Notes under the pieces: model-generated
The model's input: only the letters and a program-made list of their open reading frames with translations
Database searches by the model: none
Told to the model about the DNA's origin: nothing
Translations under genes and position numbers: made by a program
Shown: piece after piece, positions 9,712 to 18,530 of the stretch
Numbering within the stretch: the stretch's first letter is position 1
How the letters are laid out: every line of letters starts with the position of its first letter
Source: Rhodohalobacter sulfatireducens
GTDB lineage: Bacteria; Bacteroidota; Rhodothermia; Balneolales; Balneolaceae
Direction of reading: 5' to 3'
NCBI RefSeq assembly: GCF_022012475.1
Contig: NZ_JAKLWS010000003.1
Span: forward strand, 62,001-126,000
DNA: 64,000 nucleotides

Positions 9712-10413
9712 GTGTCAAAAAAAATAGGAGTCATCGTTTTTCCGGGGTCTAATTGCGATCATGATGCATACCACGCCATGAAGCATGTGATGAATGCAGA
9801 TACCACATTCCTTTGGCATAAGGACAAAGAGATAGGTGACCTGGACCTGGTGATTGTTCCCGGCGGGTTTTCCTATGGTGATTATTTGCGTTCGGGAGCA
9901 ATTGCCCGTTTTTCACCCATCATGGAAGCTGTTCAGGATTATGTGAAAAAGGGATTCCCTGTCTTAGGGATTTGTAATGGTTTTCAAATTTTACTTGAGG
10001 CCGGGCTGTTACCCGGAGCAATGCTTCATAACGAAAAACTGCGGTTTGTATGTAAGAATGTGAATATTCGGGTTGAGAATAATCGGTCCCTGTTTACTTC
10101 CGGTATGAAAGAAGGAACTGTTTTAAACGTTCCTGTATCTCACGGAGAGGGGAACTATTTTATTGATGATGAAGGACTCAGTGATTTGAAAGAACATGAG
10201 CAGATCGCATTCCGATATTGTGATGCGAATGGAAATGTCACCCAAGAAGCCAATTTTAACGGTTCGGTGGATTCCATTGCCGGTATCATCAATAAGCAGG
10301 GAAATGTATTGGGAATGATGCCCCATCCCGAGCGAGCGATGGAGCCGCTGCTGGGATCTTCAGACGGAATACCATTTTTCGAATCGATATTTAATTCTCT
10401 ACAGTTGGCATAG
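9712..10413 (+). CDS. purQ: Phosphoribosylformylglycinamidine synthase subunit PurQ
   Basis: The glutaminase subunit of FGAM synthase, 233 residues. It is a class I glutamine amidotransferase: catalytic Cys88 in [20 protein letters not shown], with the His and Glu of the triad at about 205 and 207 in [10 protein letters not shown]. It releases ammonia from glutamine for PurL. The start is GTG, 6 bases after clpS. Confidence 0.96.
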   Translation: MSKKIGVIVFPGSNCDHDAYHAMKHVMNADTTFLWHKDKEIGDLDLVIVPGGFSYGDYLRSGAIARFSPIMEAVQDYVKKGFPVLGICNGFQILLEAGLLPGAMLHNEKLRFVCKNVNIRVENNRSLFTSGMKEGTVLNVPVSHGEGNYFIDDEGLSDLKEHEQIAFRYCDANGNVTQEANFNGSVDSIAGIINKQGNVLGMMPHPERAMEPLLGSSDGIPFFESIFNSLQLA

Positions 10414-10440
10414 CGCTAAACTCAACCAGAAACTGCTTTA

Positions 10441-11199
10441 GTGAAAACTCACGAAGATAAATCCTTAAAATTATACAGCAAAGAGCTGGTCAAAAAATAC
10501 CGAAAGAGAGTTGTTGTAGATCATGTATCGATTAATGTAAACCAGGGAGAGATTGTAGGGTTGCTGGGTCCCAACGGCGCTGGAAAAACAACTACATTTT
10601 ACATGTTTACCGGGATCATCCGGCCAAATTCCGGCCAGGTTTTTTTGAATGACGAGAACATCACAAGTATGCCGATGTACAAGCGTGCTCGCAAAGGTAT
10701 CGGTTATCTCTCTCAGGAGGCGAGTGTGTTCCGAAACCTGACGGTTCGTCAAAATCTGGAATCTATTCTTGAATTTTTATCCATTTCCAAAAAAGAAGTT
10801 AAACGAAGGGCAGATCAATTAATAGAAGAGTTTGGTTTGGAAAGGGTGGTGGATAGCAAGGGTTATAGCCTTTCAGGCGGGGAGAGAAGACGAACAGAAA
10901 TTGCTCGAGCACTTGTTACAAATCCAAAATTTATCCTCCTGGATGAACCTTTTGCCGGAATCGATCCTATTGCCGTTGAAGATATCCAGGAGATCGTAGC
11001 TGACCTGAAAAACCGGAATATTGGTATTTTCATTACAGACCATAACGTGCACGAAACGCTCGCCATTACCGATCGTGCTTACCTGATGTTTGAGGGCAAA
11101 ATTCTTCGGGAAGGAACAGCAGAAGTTCTCGCTGAAGATGAGGAGGCGAAGAAATTATACCTGGGGCGCCAGTTTAAGCTGGATCGTTACCAGTCCTGA
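10441..11199 (+). CDS. lptB: LPS export ABC transporter ATP-binding protein
   Basis: 252 residues. Walker A GPNGAGKT (43-50), Q-loop [18 protein letters not shown], signature LSGGERRR (from 144), Walker [14 protein letters not shown] and switch His in ITDHNVHE. The [10 protein letters not shown] segment is particularly typical of LptB, the ATPase that with LptF and LptG drives lipopolysaccharide from the inner membrane along the Lpt bridge. The start is GTG. lptA/lptC are not adjacent. It is the last gene of the purS run, 27 bases after purQ. Confidence 0.93.
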   Translation: MKTHEDKSLKLYSKELVKKYRKRVVVDHVSINVNQGEIVGLLGPNGAGKTTTFYMFTGIIRPNSGQVFLNDENITSMPMYKRARKGIGYLSQEASVFRNLTVRQNLESILEFLSISKKEVKRRADQLIEEFGLERVVDSKGYSLSGGERRRTEIARALVTNPKFILLDEPFAGIDPIAVEDIQEIVADLKNRNIGIFITDHNVHETLAITDRAYLMFEGKILREGTAEVLAEDEEAKKLYLGRQFKLDRYQS

Positions 11200-11334
11200 T
11201 TGAATTTGTGAATCTCTCTTTTTAAAAGCAGAAAGGGGTTTAAAAGTTTTAAAAAGGGATAAAAACGCACTTATAAGCTTTTCAAGAATTGAGTTGAAGT
11301 CGACCAAAAAAACGGGCCCTACCCATCGTGAACA

Positions 11335-11370
11335 CGAGCGAGACCCCGACATTACGGGGCAGGCTGCTCG
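11335..11370. repeat. Nested intergenic hairpin (REP-like)
   Basis: An inner stem CCCCG/CGGGG (11344-11348 with 11355-11359) is nested in an outer CGAGC/GCTCG pairing. It lies between the convergent lptB and rho genes. There is no T tract, so it is not a classical terminator. The ACGAGCGAGA wording resembles the hairpin region at 29717-29770, which suggests a dispersed repeat family. Confidence 0.5.
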
Positions 11371-11412
11371 CCGTCTATTCAATACTAATTTCTCTCTCCA
11401 GAAAAGTGTTCG

Positions 11413-12618
11413 CTAAGTTGTTGCCGCAATTTGTGCGAAAAGCTCTTCGTTGCTGTCGGTTCTGCGGATCACTTGGAGTAGCATGGAAAGGGATTCCTTG
11501 GGATTCTTCTTGAGCAGGAAACGGCGAACCATGTTTCTTTCTTCCAGCGAATCGGTTATGAATTTATCTTCATTCCGGGTGCCTGAAGCAGCTATGTTAA
11601 TAGCCGGGTAGATACGGTCGTTTGCAATATCACGGTCTAAAACAAGTTCCATATTTCCGGTTCCCTTGAACTCTTCGAAAATCAGGTCGTCCATTCGGGA
11701 GTTTGTTTCAATCAGGCAGGTTGCAATAATTGTAAGCGATCCACCACCTTCTATCTTACGGGCTGAGCCAAAAATTTTCTTTGGTATTTCGAGTGCACGA
11801 ATATCCAAACCGCCTGAAAGTGTACGTCCGCTGTTTGCCTGTGCTGCGTTGTAAGCGCGTCCGAGCCTTGTGAGCGAATCAATCAATAAAACAGCATGTC
11901 CGCCATACTCTGCCTTCCGCTTTACGTATCCAAGGGCCATTTCAGAAATTCTAATATGGCTTTCTGTGGGTTTGTCGTTCGAGGAAGCAAATACTTCGGC
12001 ATTGGTAGATCGCAGAAAGTCGGTGACCTCTTCAGGGCGCTCATCAACCAAAAGAATGCCGGTGCTTATTTCAGGATAATTCTCGGTTAGGCTCCTCGCA
12101 ATTTTTTTCAGAAGAACGGTCTTACCGGTTCTGGGTGGAGCTACAATAAGTGCACGCTGGCCTCGTCCAATCGGTGCAATCAGGTCAATCACCCGAAGCT
12201 CTGTGTCATCAGCATTATGCCCCATCTTGATATATTCATTGGGCATAATAGGTGTCTGGAGTTCAAAGCGGTTAATTTTTTGCCATTCTTCAGCCGATTT
12301 TCCGTTAATTCTTTCAATGGAATGAATGTGGCGGTTGCCACTTTGATCCTGCTCAAACTCTCCTTCAATAACCAGTCCCGATCGCAGATCGTGTAGTTTT
12401 ACTTCGTCTGGTTTTAGGAATGGATCTTTGGGATCGTAACTGAATTCAAAATCAATGCGACGTACGAATCCATAGCCTTTTTCATTGATTTCAAGAATCC
12501 CATTGTACCGGCCACCAATTTTTGTTTGTTGATTGTGATGGAATTGCGGCACAAAAATGTTCTTTTTCCCTTTTTTTCTGTTAGATTTTCGCCCCTTATT
12601 TTTTCGCGAACGAGCCAT
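11413..12618 (-). CDS. rho: Transcription termination factor Rho
   Basis: The hexameric RNA helicase that ends transcription; 401 residues. An RNA-binding cold-shock-like domain with GYGFVRR (residues 48-54) precedes the RecA-like ATPase with Walker A PPRTGKT (161-167), LLVDERPEEVTD, and the Q/R-loop region GGLDIRALEIPKKIFGSARKIEGGGS. The N-terminal helical Rho_N bundle of E. coli is missing; instead there is a Lys/Arg-rich tail of about 20 residues. The start is ATG and the context monocistronic. Confidence 0.97.
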   Translation of the reverse strand: MARSRKNKGRKSNRKKGKKNIFVPQFHHNQQTKIGGRYNGILEINEKGYGFVRRIDFEFSYDPKDPFLKPDEVKLHDLRSGLVIEGEFEQDQSGNRHIHSIERINGKSAEEWQKINRFELQTPIMPNEYIKMGHNADDTELRVIDLIAPIGRGQRALIVAPPRTGKTVLLKKIARSLTENYPEISTGILLVDERPEEVTDFLRSTNAEVFASSNDKPTESHIRISEMALGYVKRKAEYGGHAVLLIDSLTRLGRAYNAAQANSGRTLSGGLDIRALEIPKKIFGSARKIEGGGSLTIIATCLIETNSRMDDLIFEEFKGTGNMELVLDRDIANDRIYPAINIAASGTRNEDKFITDSLEERNMVRRFLLKKNPKESLSMLLQVIRRTDSNEELFAQIAATT

Positions 12619-12726
12619 GCATTTAGTATTTATTTATAGATTTTTTGAAAATTTCTGCTCCAATTGAGAGAATCGGAAGGAAGAGTAATCTTTGATATCA
12701 AAGATGAGTAGAGTTGAGTAGTGGAC

Positions 12727-12753
12727 TGAGTGATGCTTTTATTGCATCACTCA
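12727..12753 (-). terminator. Hairpin downstream of the TPR gene
   Basis: A perfect 10-bp stem (TGAGTGATGC/GCATCACTCA, 7-base loop) between the stop of the TPR gene and the start of rho on the minus strand. The U tract after the stem is poor, so it may be a weak terminator or an mRNA-stabilising hairpin. Confidence 0.45.
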
Positions 12754-12794
12754 ATCGTTTACTAAGATAAGGAAGGAATGATTAGATTAAAAAA

Positions 12795-14111
12795 TTATCG
12801 TACAGTTGTTGTTTCATCGATCCAACCGTAGCATTCTCTGAGACTTGAATCAATCTCAAAAGTATCACCTGATTCCCAGCCTGCAAAGAATTTATCCTCT
12901 GAGGTAGGCATCACAGGTTCATATGTACTGTATAGACGATTCACTGTCGATGCGGTTGATGAATCAACAGATCGTGCACGATCCAAATAATCTAATACCA
13001 ACCAGTAAACGGGTCTGTCTTCTCGTTCTATCTGTCTTCCCGATGTACAGCTTGAAACGGCTGCTGCATAAATTTGAGCCATACGGACATAGGGTTGTCC
13101 CCAGTCGTTGTCCAGGCTGATTGCTTCTCTTGCAGATCGGCGTGCAGCACGGAGATTATCGTTATTCTGATAAATCTCGGCAATTTCAAGTTTAATATTC
13201 TTTTTAGCATCTGTATCGTCGGTCAATTCAAACGCTTCATTCAAGTAATTTATCGCATCCTGGCTGCGTCCATCGGCAACTGCAAAGTCTGCAAGACGTC
13301 TGGCACTTGAAAAGGATTGCTCCATTTCATAGAGTTCCCGGGCCAGTTCAATAGCTTGATCCCGACGGCCGGTATCTTCATAAAGATCAACCAATTCGGC
13401 CATTACTTCGGTATCTTCAGGGTTATCTTCAAGCCTTGATTCAAGGAACCCAACTCTTTCTTCAGGATCAGAAAACAGATCGTTTTGCACCTGGTTCATA
13501 TTTTGGGTTAAAGCTGGGCTGGCATATGGTTTAACGGTTTCAATCATCTCGAGAGCTTTGTCTCTTTCTTCATTATTTACGTAGCTGCTCAGCAGAACCT
13601 GTATGTAATAGCCATCAGCAGCCTGTGAAAGTTTTTCAGGATTAAGTTCATAAGCTCTTTCATAATCTTCATACGCTTTGCTTAATCCATTTTCAATCGA
13701 TTCTTGGTTTTCCTGGTAGAAACGTCCGCGGTTCAAATGCCATTGATAGTAGTCAATCTCTTCTTCCGAAAAGGTTTCAAAAGCATCCGCATAGATAGTC
13801 AGTGCCGTATCTATATAAGCGGAGCTGATGGATGGGTCGGTGGCTTGTTTTGAAAGCTCTGTATAAACCGTAATCATCCGTTCAAATTGTCTGGATAGAT
13901 TAAATTGTGGGTTACCTTCGATGGAGCGTGGTTTGTTTTCAATAATCCATCTTCCATACTGACGGGCCATATCGTAGCTACCCGTTCTGAAATTCTCATA
14001 GAAGATTGAGTAAGCCTGTAGTTCATTCATTCCATAAGGAGGCTCAGTCTGAGCGAAGGCTTGTGACGATAATGTAAAAAGGAGCGCTAATGCAACAATG
14101 TACTTTTTCAT
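12795..14111 (-). CDS. Secreted tetratricopeptide-repeat protein
   Basis: 438 residues with a signal peptide (MKKYIVALALLFTLSS, cut after AFA) followed by many helix-turn-helix TPR-like units, for example NPEDTEVMAELVDLYEDTG, SQDAINYLNEAFELTDD and NNDNLRAARRSAREAIS. It is predicted periplasmic or surface-associated and to scaffold protein interactions. It is the last gene of the minus-strand run beginning with the ComA-like gene, 50 bases after the beta-barrel gene. No enzymatic motif is visible. Exact role unknown. Confidence 0.8.
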   Translation of the reverse strand: MKKYIVALALLFTLSSQAFAQTEPPYGMNELQAYSIFYENFRTGSYDMARQYGRWIIENKPRSIEGNPQFNLSRQFERMITVYTELSKQATDPSISSAYIDTALTIYADAFETFSEEEIDYYQWHLNRGRFYQENQESIENGLSKAYEDYERAYELNPEKLSQAADGYYIQVLLSSYVNNEERDKALEMIETVKPYASPALTQNMNQVQNDLFSDPEERVGFLESRLEDNPEDTEVMAELVDLYEDTGRRDQAIELARELYEMEQSFSSARRLADFAVADGRSQDAINYLNEAFELTDDTDAKKNIKLEIAEIYQNNDNLRAARRSAREAISLDNDWGQPYVRMAQIYAAAVSSCTSGRQIEREDRPVYWLVLDYLDRARSVDSSTASTVNRLYSTYEPVMPTSEDKFFAGWESGDTFEIDSSLRECYGWIDETTTVR

Positions 14112-14161
14112 AATTCTGCGTTTGTTTCTATAGTAGTATAACTAAAGTGACTGGATACTTA

Positions 14162-15484
14162 TTATTGGAATCTCTGCTGGATAAACATAAGCTCAGCTAA
14201 ATTAAGCGATAATTTAAAGCCCCATATGTTCTCTTTAACCAAATTAGAGGATTCTGTTCCCCGAATTCCATAATGAAAACTTAAATCTATGGATGATCTT
14301 GACGTTCTTGACACTAAACCTAGCCCTGCATGAAATAAAACTGTTTCAATATCTTGGTCCTCTATAGAAAGGTGGCCATTATCATAAGTTGTACCAAGAC
14401 TATACTTGAAATTTGAGAAAAAACCACCTCTCTGACTTGCTCTGTACGGATGAAATTGTGCACCCAACCCCATTCTCATCCTATTTTTGAAATACTCTTG
14501 CTGATTAGTATTGAAACTAAACTCAGCGTTGCTCCATTGTTGCAGTTGAAGCTCAGCCACAACATTTGTAAAGCGACTTAAATTATACGTAAGTCCAGTA
14601 TTAAATTCCAATGGTAACGTAACGTTTCCATTACGATCCGCATTATTTTCATTGAATTCGATAAGTTGCCGTTGCTGATTAATGGATCTGAAGGCCGAAA
14701 GAGATCTCTCAGCCTCAATAGTAACAGGCAGTGTTACAGCAGTTCCGAAGGATAATTGATCGCCCTGGCGCAGTAAATTTGCTTTGTAAGCAAAAAATCC
14801 AAAGCGGTGACCAAATTCGTAACCTTCAATTCCAATTTCGTATGGAGTTGAAGAATACTGGGGATTTGAAAAGAGGGGAGTAACATCGTTGTTTATTGAT
14901 AACAAATTTGCCGAAAATCCATACCCAAAAGAAATATTTTCAAACGGTTGGTATCCAAAACCTAATTCAAATCGATTCACCCCTCCAGTGCCCTGTGTAG
15001 TTATTACATATTGAACGTTGTCTTGATTGAGGCCCGGCAGAGAATTGAAAAACCCATTTTCTCTTCGTTTAAAATCAGCGCGGACTATTGGTGTAAAAGA
15101 AAGTGATACACCTAATTTATTTCTTAAAAGAGGCAGAGCAAATTGGAAACCGTCTATATTCACTATTGTATTCCTTGCAGAGGTAGAGTTATCGACAGAT
15201 TCGAAAGTGTTCAACCCGATGGCAATGTTGCCCTGTGTGAAATTGATCAATCCCCAGTGAGCCGGATTGGCAATATTAGGAGAGAAACCATTATATGTTG
15301 AAACTCCGGGAAGACCTATTCCCATTGTTGCTGCGGAGTGTACATCAGCCGGAACTCCAAAACCAATTGAGGAATAGAATGAACCGGACTTTGCAGTGGT
15401 ATCATCATCTTGCGCGTACAACCAATTGGTGGTTGATGCAATTAGAAATAAAACGAAAACAAGAGATATGGAACGCTTAAACAT
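14162..15484 (-). CDS. Outer-membrane beta-barrel protein, FadL/OmpP1-like
   Basis: About 440 residues with a signal peptide (MFKRSISLVFVLFLIASTTNW, cut after LYA) and dense amphipathic strands; the final residue is Phe after a Q-R context, compatible with a barrel. The early motif SSIGFGVPADVHSAATMGIG and NIANPAHWGL resembles FadL/PorV-type barrels, where small transmembrane barrels carry hydrophobic cargo or tether secreted proteins. ATG 15484 immediately follows the stop of the upstream DUF4270 gene and fits the signal peptide better than the in-frame ATG at 15499. The family placement is moderate. Confidence 0.7.
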   Translation of the reverse strand: MFKRSISLVFVLFLIASTTNWLYAQDDDTTAKSGSFYSSIGFGVPADVHSAATMGIGLPGVSTYNGFSPNIANPAHWGLINFTQGNIAIGLNTFESVDNSTSARNTIVNIDGFQFALPLLRNKLGVSLSFTPIVRADFKRRENGFFNSLPGLNQDNVQYVITTQGTGGVNRFELGFGYQPFENISFGYGFSANLLSINNDVTPLFSNPQYSSTPYEIGIEGYEFGHRFGFFAYKANLLRQGDQLSFGTAVTLPVTIEAERSLSAFRSINQQRQLIEFNENNADRNGNVTLPLEFNTGLTYNLSRFTNVVAELQLQQWSNAEFSFNTNQQEYFKNRMRMGLGAQFHPYRASQRGGFFSNFKYSLGTTYDNGHLSIEDQDIETVLFHAGLGLVSRTSRSSIDLSFHYGIRGTESSNLVKENIWGFKLSLNLAELMFIQQRFQ

Positions 15485-15485
15485 C

Positions 15486-16853
15486 CTACTCTTCAACATA
15501 TGTGATTACAATTCTTGGTTTTCTGATATCATCTGAGTTGGGATCGTAAAGGTGTGTAGAATAAATAAGCCCATTAACAGATTGAATCGTTATATATATA
15601 CTTTGTTTATCCGCATTACCATAAAGATCATTCAGTACAAATTGAGTGACATCCATCAAAAAAGCGTCTGATGTATCATTCAAAGAAGCAGCAAAACTGG
15701 GTTGAGTAGTAAAAATTTCAGCCATCACGTCAAAAGGGTCTTCTTCAAAAACGTGCGCTCGAATAAAATTCGTATTTGGCCGGGCTACAGATGGTGTACT
15801 CTTCTGTGGATCAGTGTTTTTGCTCAGAATTAACTGGGCATTCACAATATTTTTTGATCCCAATTCTTCCGGTAGATTGGGTTGAAATTTTAAAACTCTC
15901 TCGGAGTTATGCAGATAAAAGTTACCAAAATCATCAGATAATTCTTCTCTTGTAAAAGAAGCTCCCCAGTCTCTCAGGGAAATAATCTCAGGACCTGTAT
16001 TTTCCTCATCATCTTCCTGCGTATTTGATTCGAATAAGAAGCTTGTAATTAATTCTTCTCCATCTTCAGTATCTGTATCGTCTCCAATAGTCTGGGTTTT
16101 TAGAAAACGAATATTTTGATTGTTTTCTGACGGTACTATCGCCAATCCCGGAAAGTTTTGTATGTAAACAGAATCTCTCTCCGCGGATGATAGATCAGGA
16201 TCTGAATTATAAAAGCCTGCATATTTATCAATCCAGGCTTGATCTAATTCTACAACAACGGTGTCTTGGGAAGCGGGTACCTGGAAATCAGCTACTTTGC
16301 CTGCCATATCCACCGGAATTTCATCATTGATGCGCAACGATGCACCTCGCCAGATTTTCCCCGCTTCATAAATTTCATAAGAAGATGAAGCCAGGCTATC
16401 TCCGTAGATTGTTCCGTTGAAAATGAGTCGAAGCGATATTGAGTCGTCTTCTCTTATAGTATCTACATCAGAGATAGAAATAGAAGGCTTCAAGAGTGCA
16501 ACGGAGTTCATTGCGCCATAGACAGGATCATCGTGGGATCCCACAGCTGTGTACGTTAGCCTTCCGGAAAAAGAATTTTCCTGGATAATGTTGTAATCAT
16601 TCAGATAAATCGTTTCTGAGGCAACATCTTCTTCGTCTTCAACGATGTCGTCACCTACAGATCCTGGTGTTTCACATGCTGTTGAAAGAAAAGCTGTAAT
16701 CAGAAGAAGAAAGGCAGCGATTGAAAATCGTCTGCCTTTGTTTGCGTAAAATTGTGTTCCTTCAGAAAAAATGGAATTGTTTTGAGAACAATTAAATCTA
16801 TTCGTCTTCGCCGGAAATCTCCCGGTAGTAATTGGCAAATTTTTTCGATACAT
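15486..16853 (-). CDS. DUF4270-type lipoprotein
   Basis: A lipoprotein with lipobox LSTAC (Cys60 counted from ATG 16853), then an acidic linker and beta-rich body containing SGRLTYTAVGSHDDPVYG and a C-terminal RKPRIVITYVEE strand, the pattern of Bacteroidota DUF4270 proteins, whose function is unknown. The start is problematic: the only ATG in frame (16853) lies 56 bases inside the preceding GT5 gene and puts 38 residues before the signal peptide. There is no ATG, GTG or TTG closer; an ATT at 16772 would give a normal signal peptide and no overlap. It is coupled to the GT5 gene upstream and the barrel gene downstream. Confidence 0.72.
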   Translation of the reverse strand: MYRKNLPITTGRFPAKTNRFNCSQNNSIFSEGTQFYANKGRRFSIAAFLLLITAFLSTACETPGSVGDDIVEDEEDVASETIYLNDYNIIQENSFSGRLTYTAVGSHDDPVYGAMNSVALLKPSISISDVDTIREDDSISLRLIFNGTIYGDSLASSSYEIYEAGKIWRGASLRINDEIPVDMAGKVADFQVPASQDTVVVELDQAWIDKYAGFYNSDPDLSSAERDSVYIQNFPGLAIVPSENNQNIRFLKTQTIGDDTDTEDGEELITSFLFESNTQEDDEENTGPEIISLRDWGASFTREELSDDFGNFYLHNSERVLKFQPNLPEELGSKNIVNAQLILSKNTDPQKSTPSVARPNTNFIRAHVFEEDPFDVMAEIFTTQPSFAASLNDTSDAFLMDVTQFVLNDLYGNADKQSIYITIQSVNGLIYSTHLYDPNSDDIRKPRIVITYVEE

Positions 16854-17604
16854 CTTCGGGCGAACCCTGAATTTTGGTTGGTTTAATTTTCAATTGCTCA
16901 AACAGATCATCAAATTGATCTTTCAAATGGTTTCCGGTCACTACATGATCACTGTACTGTAAACCTAACTTGAGCATATCAACAGCACCATCATCAGTAA
17001 GAGAATCAATATCTACATCTTCCGGTAAACCAAGCAGTTTTAAAACACTATCGTTATCAAAATGACCTTTATTTTCCGGATGGTGCAGATTGTAAACGAT
17101 CTGAGTATTCTTAAAAATGCTTTCATCTTTATACTTCGTGCGTACAAGAAGTGGAATCAAACCGGCAGGCCAGTCGTGGCAGTGAATAATATCCGGCTCC
17201 CATCCAAGGCTTATAACAGTTTCAAGTACTCCTTTATTGTAGAAGGTCAGGCGTTCGTCGTTATCATCGTAAAACTCTTCGGTTTTAGGATTATCGAACA
17301 TCGCCTTTCTCTTGAAGTATTTATCGTTATCAAGAAAATACACCTGCAACTTGGCATTGGGGATGCTAGCAACTTTGATCTTCATGCTTTCTACATTCTC
17401 TCCTACCTCAACTTCAATACCGGAAAGCCGGATTACTTCATGCAGACGGTTCCTGCGATCATTAATAGTTCCATATTTGGGAAGTAAAATTCTTATTTCA
17501 AACCCCTGGTCCTGAAGTGATGCCGGTAAGAACCGAAGAAGATCGGCTGTGTAGGTCATTCGGGCAAAAGGGGCGATTTCGGCGGCAGCATATAGTATTT
17601 TCAT
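16798..17604 (-). CDS. Half-length GT5 glycogen/starch synthase-like protein
   Basis: 268 residues matching only the N-terminal Rossmann half of GlgA (MKILYAAAEIAPFA..., ILLPKYGTINDRRNRLHEV, DIIHCHDWPAGLIPLL). Full GlgA is about 480 residues, and the C-terminal half that binds ADP-glucose is absent. The KTGGL loop needed for ADP-glucose binding in GlgA is RMTYT here. Such half-proteins beside DUF4270 genes are a known Bacteroidota arrangement but without assigned function. The gene starts 18 bases after the ComA-like gene. It is probably not a glycogen synthase by itself; a binding or regulatory role is possible (inference). Confidence 0.8.
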   Translation of the reverse strand: MKILYAAAEIAPFARMTYTADLLRFLPASLQDQGFEIRILLPKYGTINDRRNRLHEVIRLSGIEVEVGENVESMKIKVASIPNAKLQVYFLDNDKYFKRKAMFDNPKTEEFYDDNDERLTFYNKGVLETVISLGWEPDIIHCHDWPAGLIPLLVRTKYKDESIFKNTQIVYNLHHPENKGHFDNDSVLKLLGLPEDVDIDSLTDDGAVDMLKLGLQYSDHVVTGNHLKDQFDDLFEQLKIKPTKIQGSPEDVSKKFANYYREISGEDE

Positions 17605-17622
17605 AGTTGTTAATCGGTTCTT

Positions 17623-18450
17623 TTAGGAAGATGATTCTTGTGAAAGGTCTGACTTATTATCTGAATATAGATCCCGAATTTCTTTGTCATCGATAGAGTA
17701 AAAGTCAAAAAGTGTGTCACTTCGAAGGCCCAGTCGCAGAGTTTCAACAGAAATGACTTCGGCAGGTTGAATATTACCGAGGTTAACATTGCTCCCGAAC
17801 TTTCGGATGAACCATACTTGTTGATCTTTGTTTGGCGCCTCAAAAAGCAGGTGTTCTATAGAGATCTGGTCGGCAATTTCATCAATCAGCCCGGAACGAA
17901 TTTCACCGTTAGGACGGAAAACGCCCACAGTTCCGGATTCACGAGCCTCACATATTACTTTCCAAGCGCCCGCTTCAAGTTCAGACTCTATCATTTTAAC
18001 CCATTTGTAGGGAGGGATAATATCATCAGGATTTTTACTTCCTACCTCTGATAATACTGTAAAGTCCTTACTCAGGTCTTTTATAATTTCGTTTTTTCGT
18101 TTGTCTGAAAGCCAAATCGTACCGTTTGATACCTCAAGGTATTCAATGTTATGATCTTGTAATAACTGGACATATTTGTCAAGCTCATCTCTGAGTACGT
18201 ATGCCTCAAAAAGCGTACCCCCAAAATAGACGGGGATATTGTAATTTTTGTAAACGTCCAGCTTTTCCTTGAGATTCTGAGTTACAAGGGAGGTTCCCCA
18301 TCCCAATTTTACAATATCTGTGTAGTTTGATGTTGCCTCGCAGAAATCTTCGGCCTGTCTAACACTAAAACCTTTGTCTAAGGCGAGGGTGATTCCTTTG
18401 TTCCTTGGCTTTTCAGTTCGCTTAGGAAGATTACTTATTGGATGTGACAT
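17623..18450 (-). CDS. comA: ComA-like phosphosulfolactate synthase
   Basis: A 275-residue (beta/alpha)8 protein of the ComA family, which adds sulfite to PEP to form phosphosulfolactate. Family motifs are seen in order: VKLGWGTSLV, YFGGTLFEAYV, YLEVSNGTIWL, VLSEVGSKN, VICEARESGTVGVF, LLFEAPNKDQQVWFI and a terminal SVETLRLGLRSDTL. In archaea the reaction starts coenzyme M synthesis; in bacteria it can lead to sulfolactate, or via sulfopyruvate to cysteate, a sulfonolipid precursor in Bacteroidota relatives (inference for this strain). It is the first gene of a five-gene minus-strand run. No comB, comC or comDE homologue is present here. Confidence 0.87.
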   Translation of the reverse strand: MSHPISNLPKRTEKPRNKGITLALDKGFSVRQAEDFCEATSNYTDIVKLGWGTSLVTQNLKEKLDVYKNYNIPVYFGGTLFEAYVLRDELDKYVQLLQDHNIEYLEVSNGTIWLSDKRKNEIIKDLSKDFTVLSEVGSKNPDDIIPPYKWVKMIESELEAGAWKVICEARESGTVGVFRPNGEIRSGLIDEIADQISIEHLLFEAPNKDQQVWFIRKFGSNVNLGNIQPAEVISVETLRLGLRSDTLFDFYSIDDKEIRDLYSDNKSDLSQESSS

Positions 18451-18530
18451 TCATCAATTTATGTTATTGTGAAACGGCTTAAGATACAAAACGATGCTTT
18501 TATTAAAAAGAGTCAATCTGGTCTGAATGA

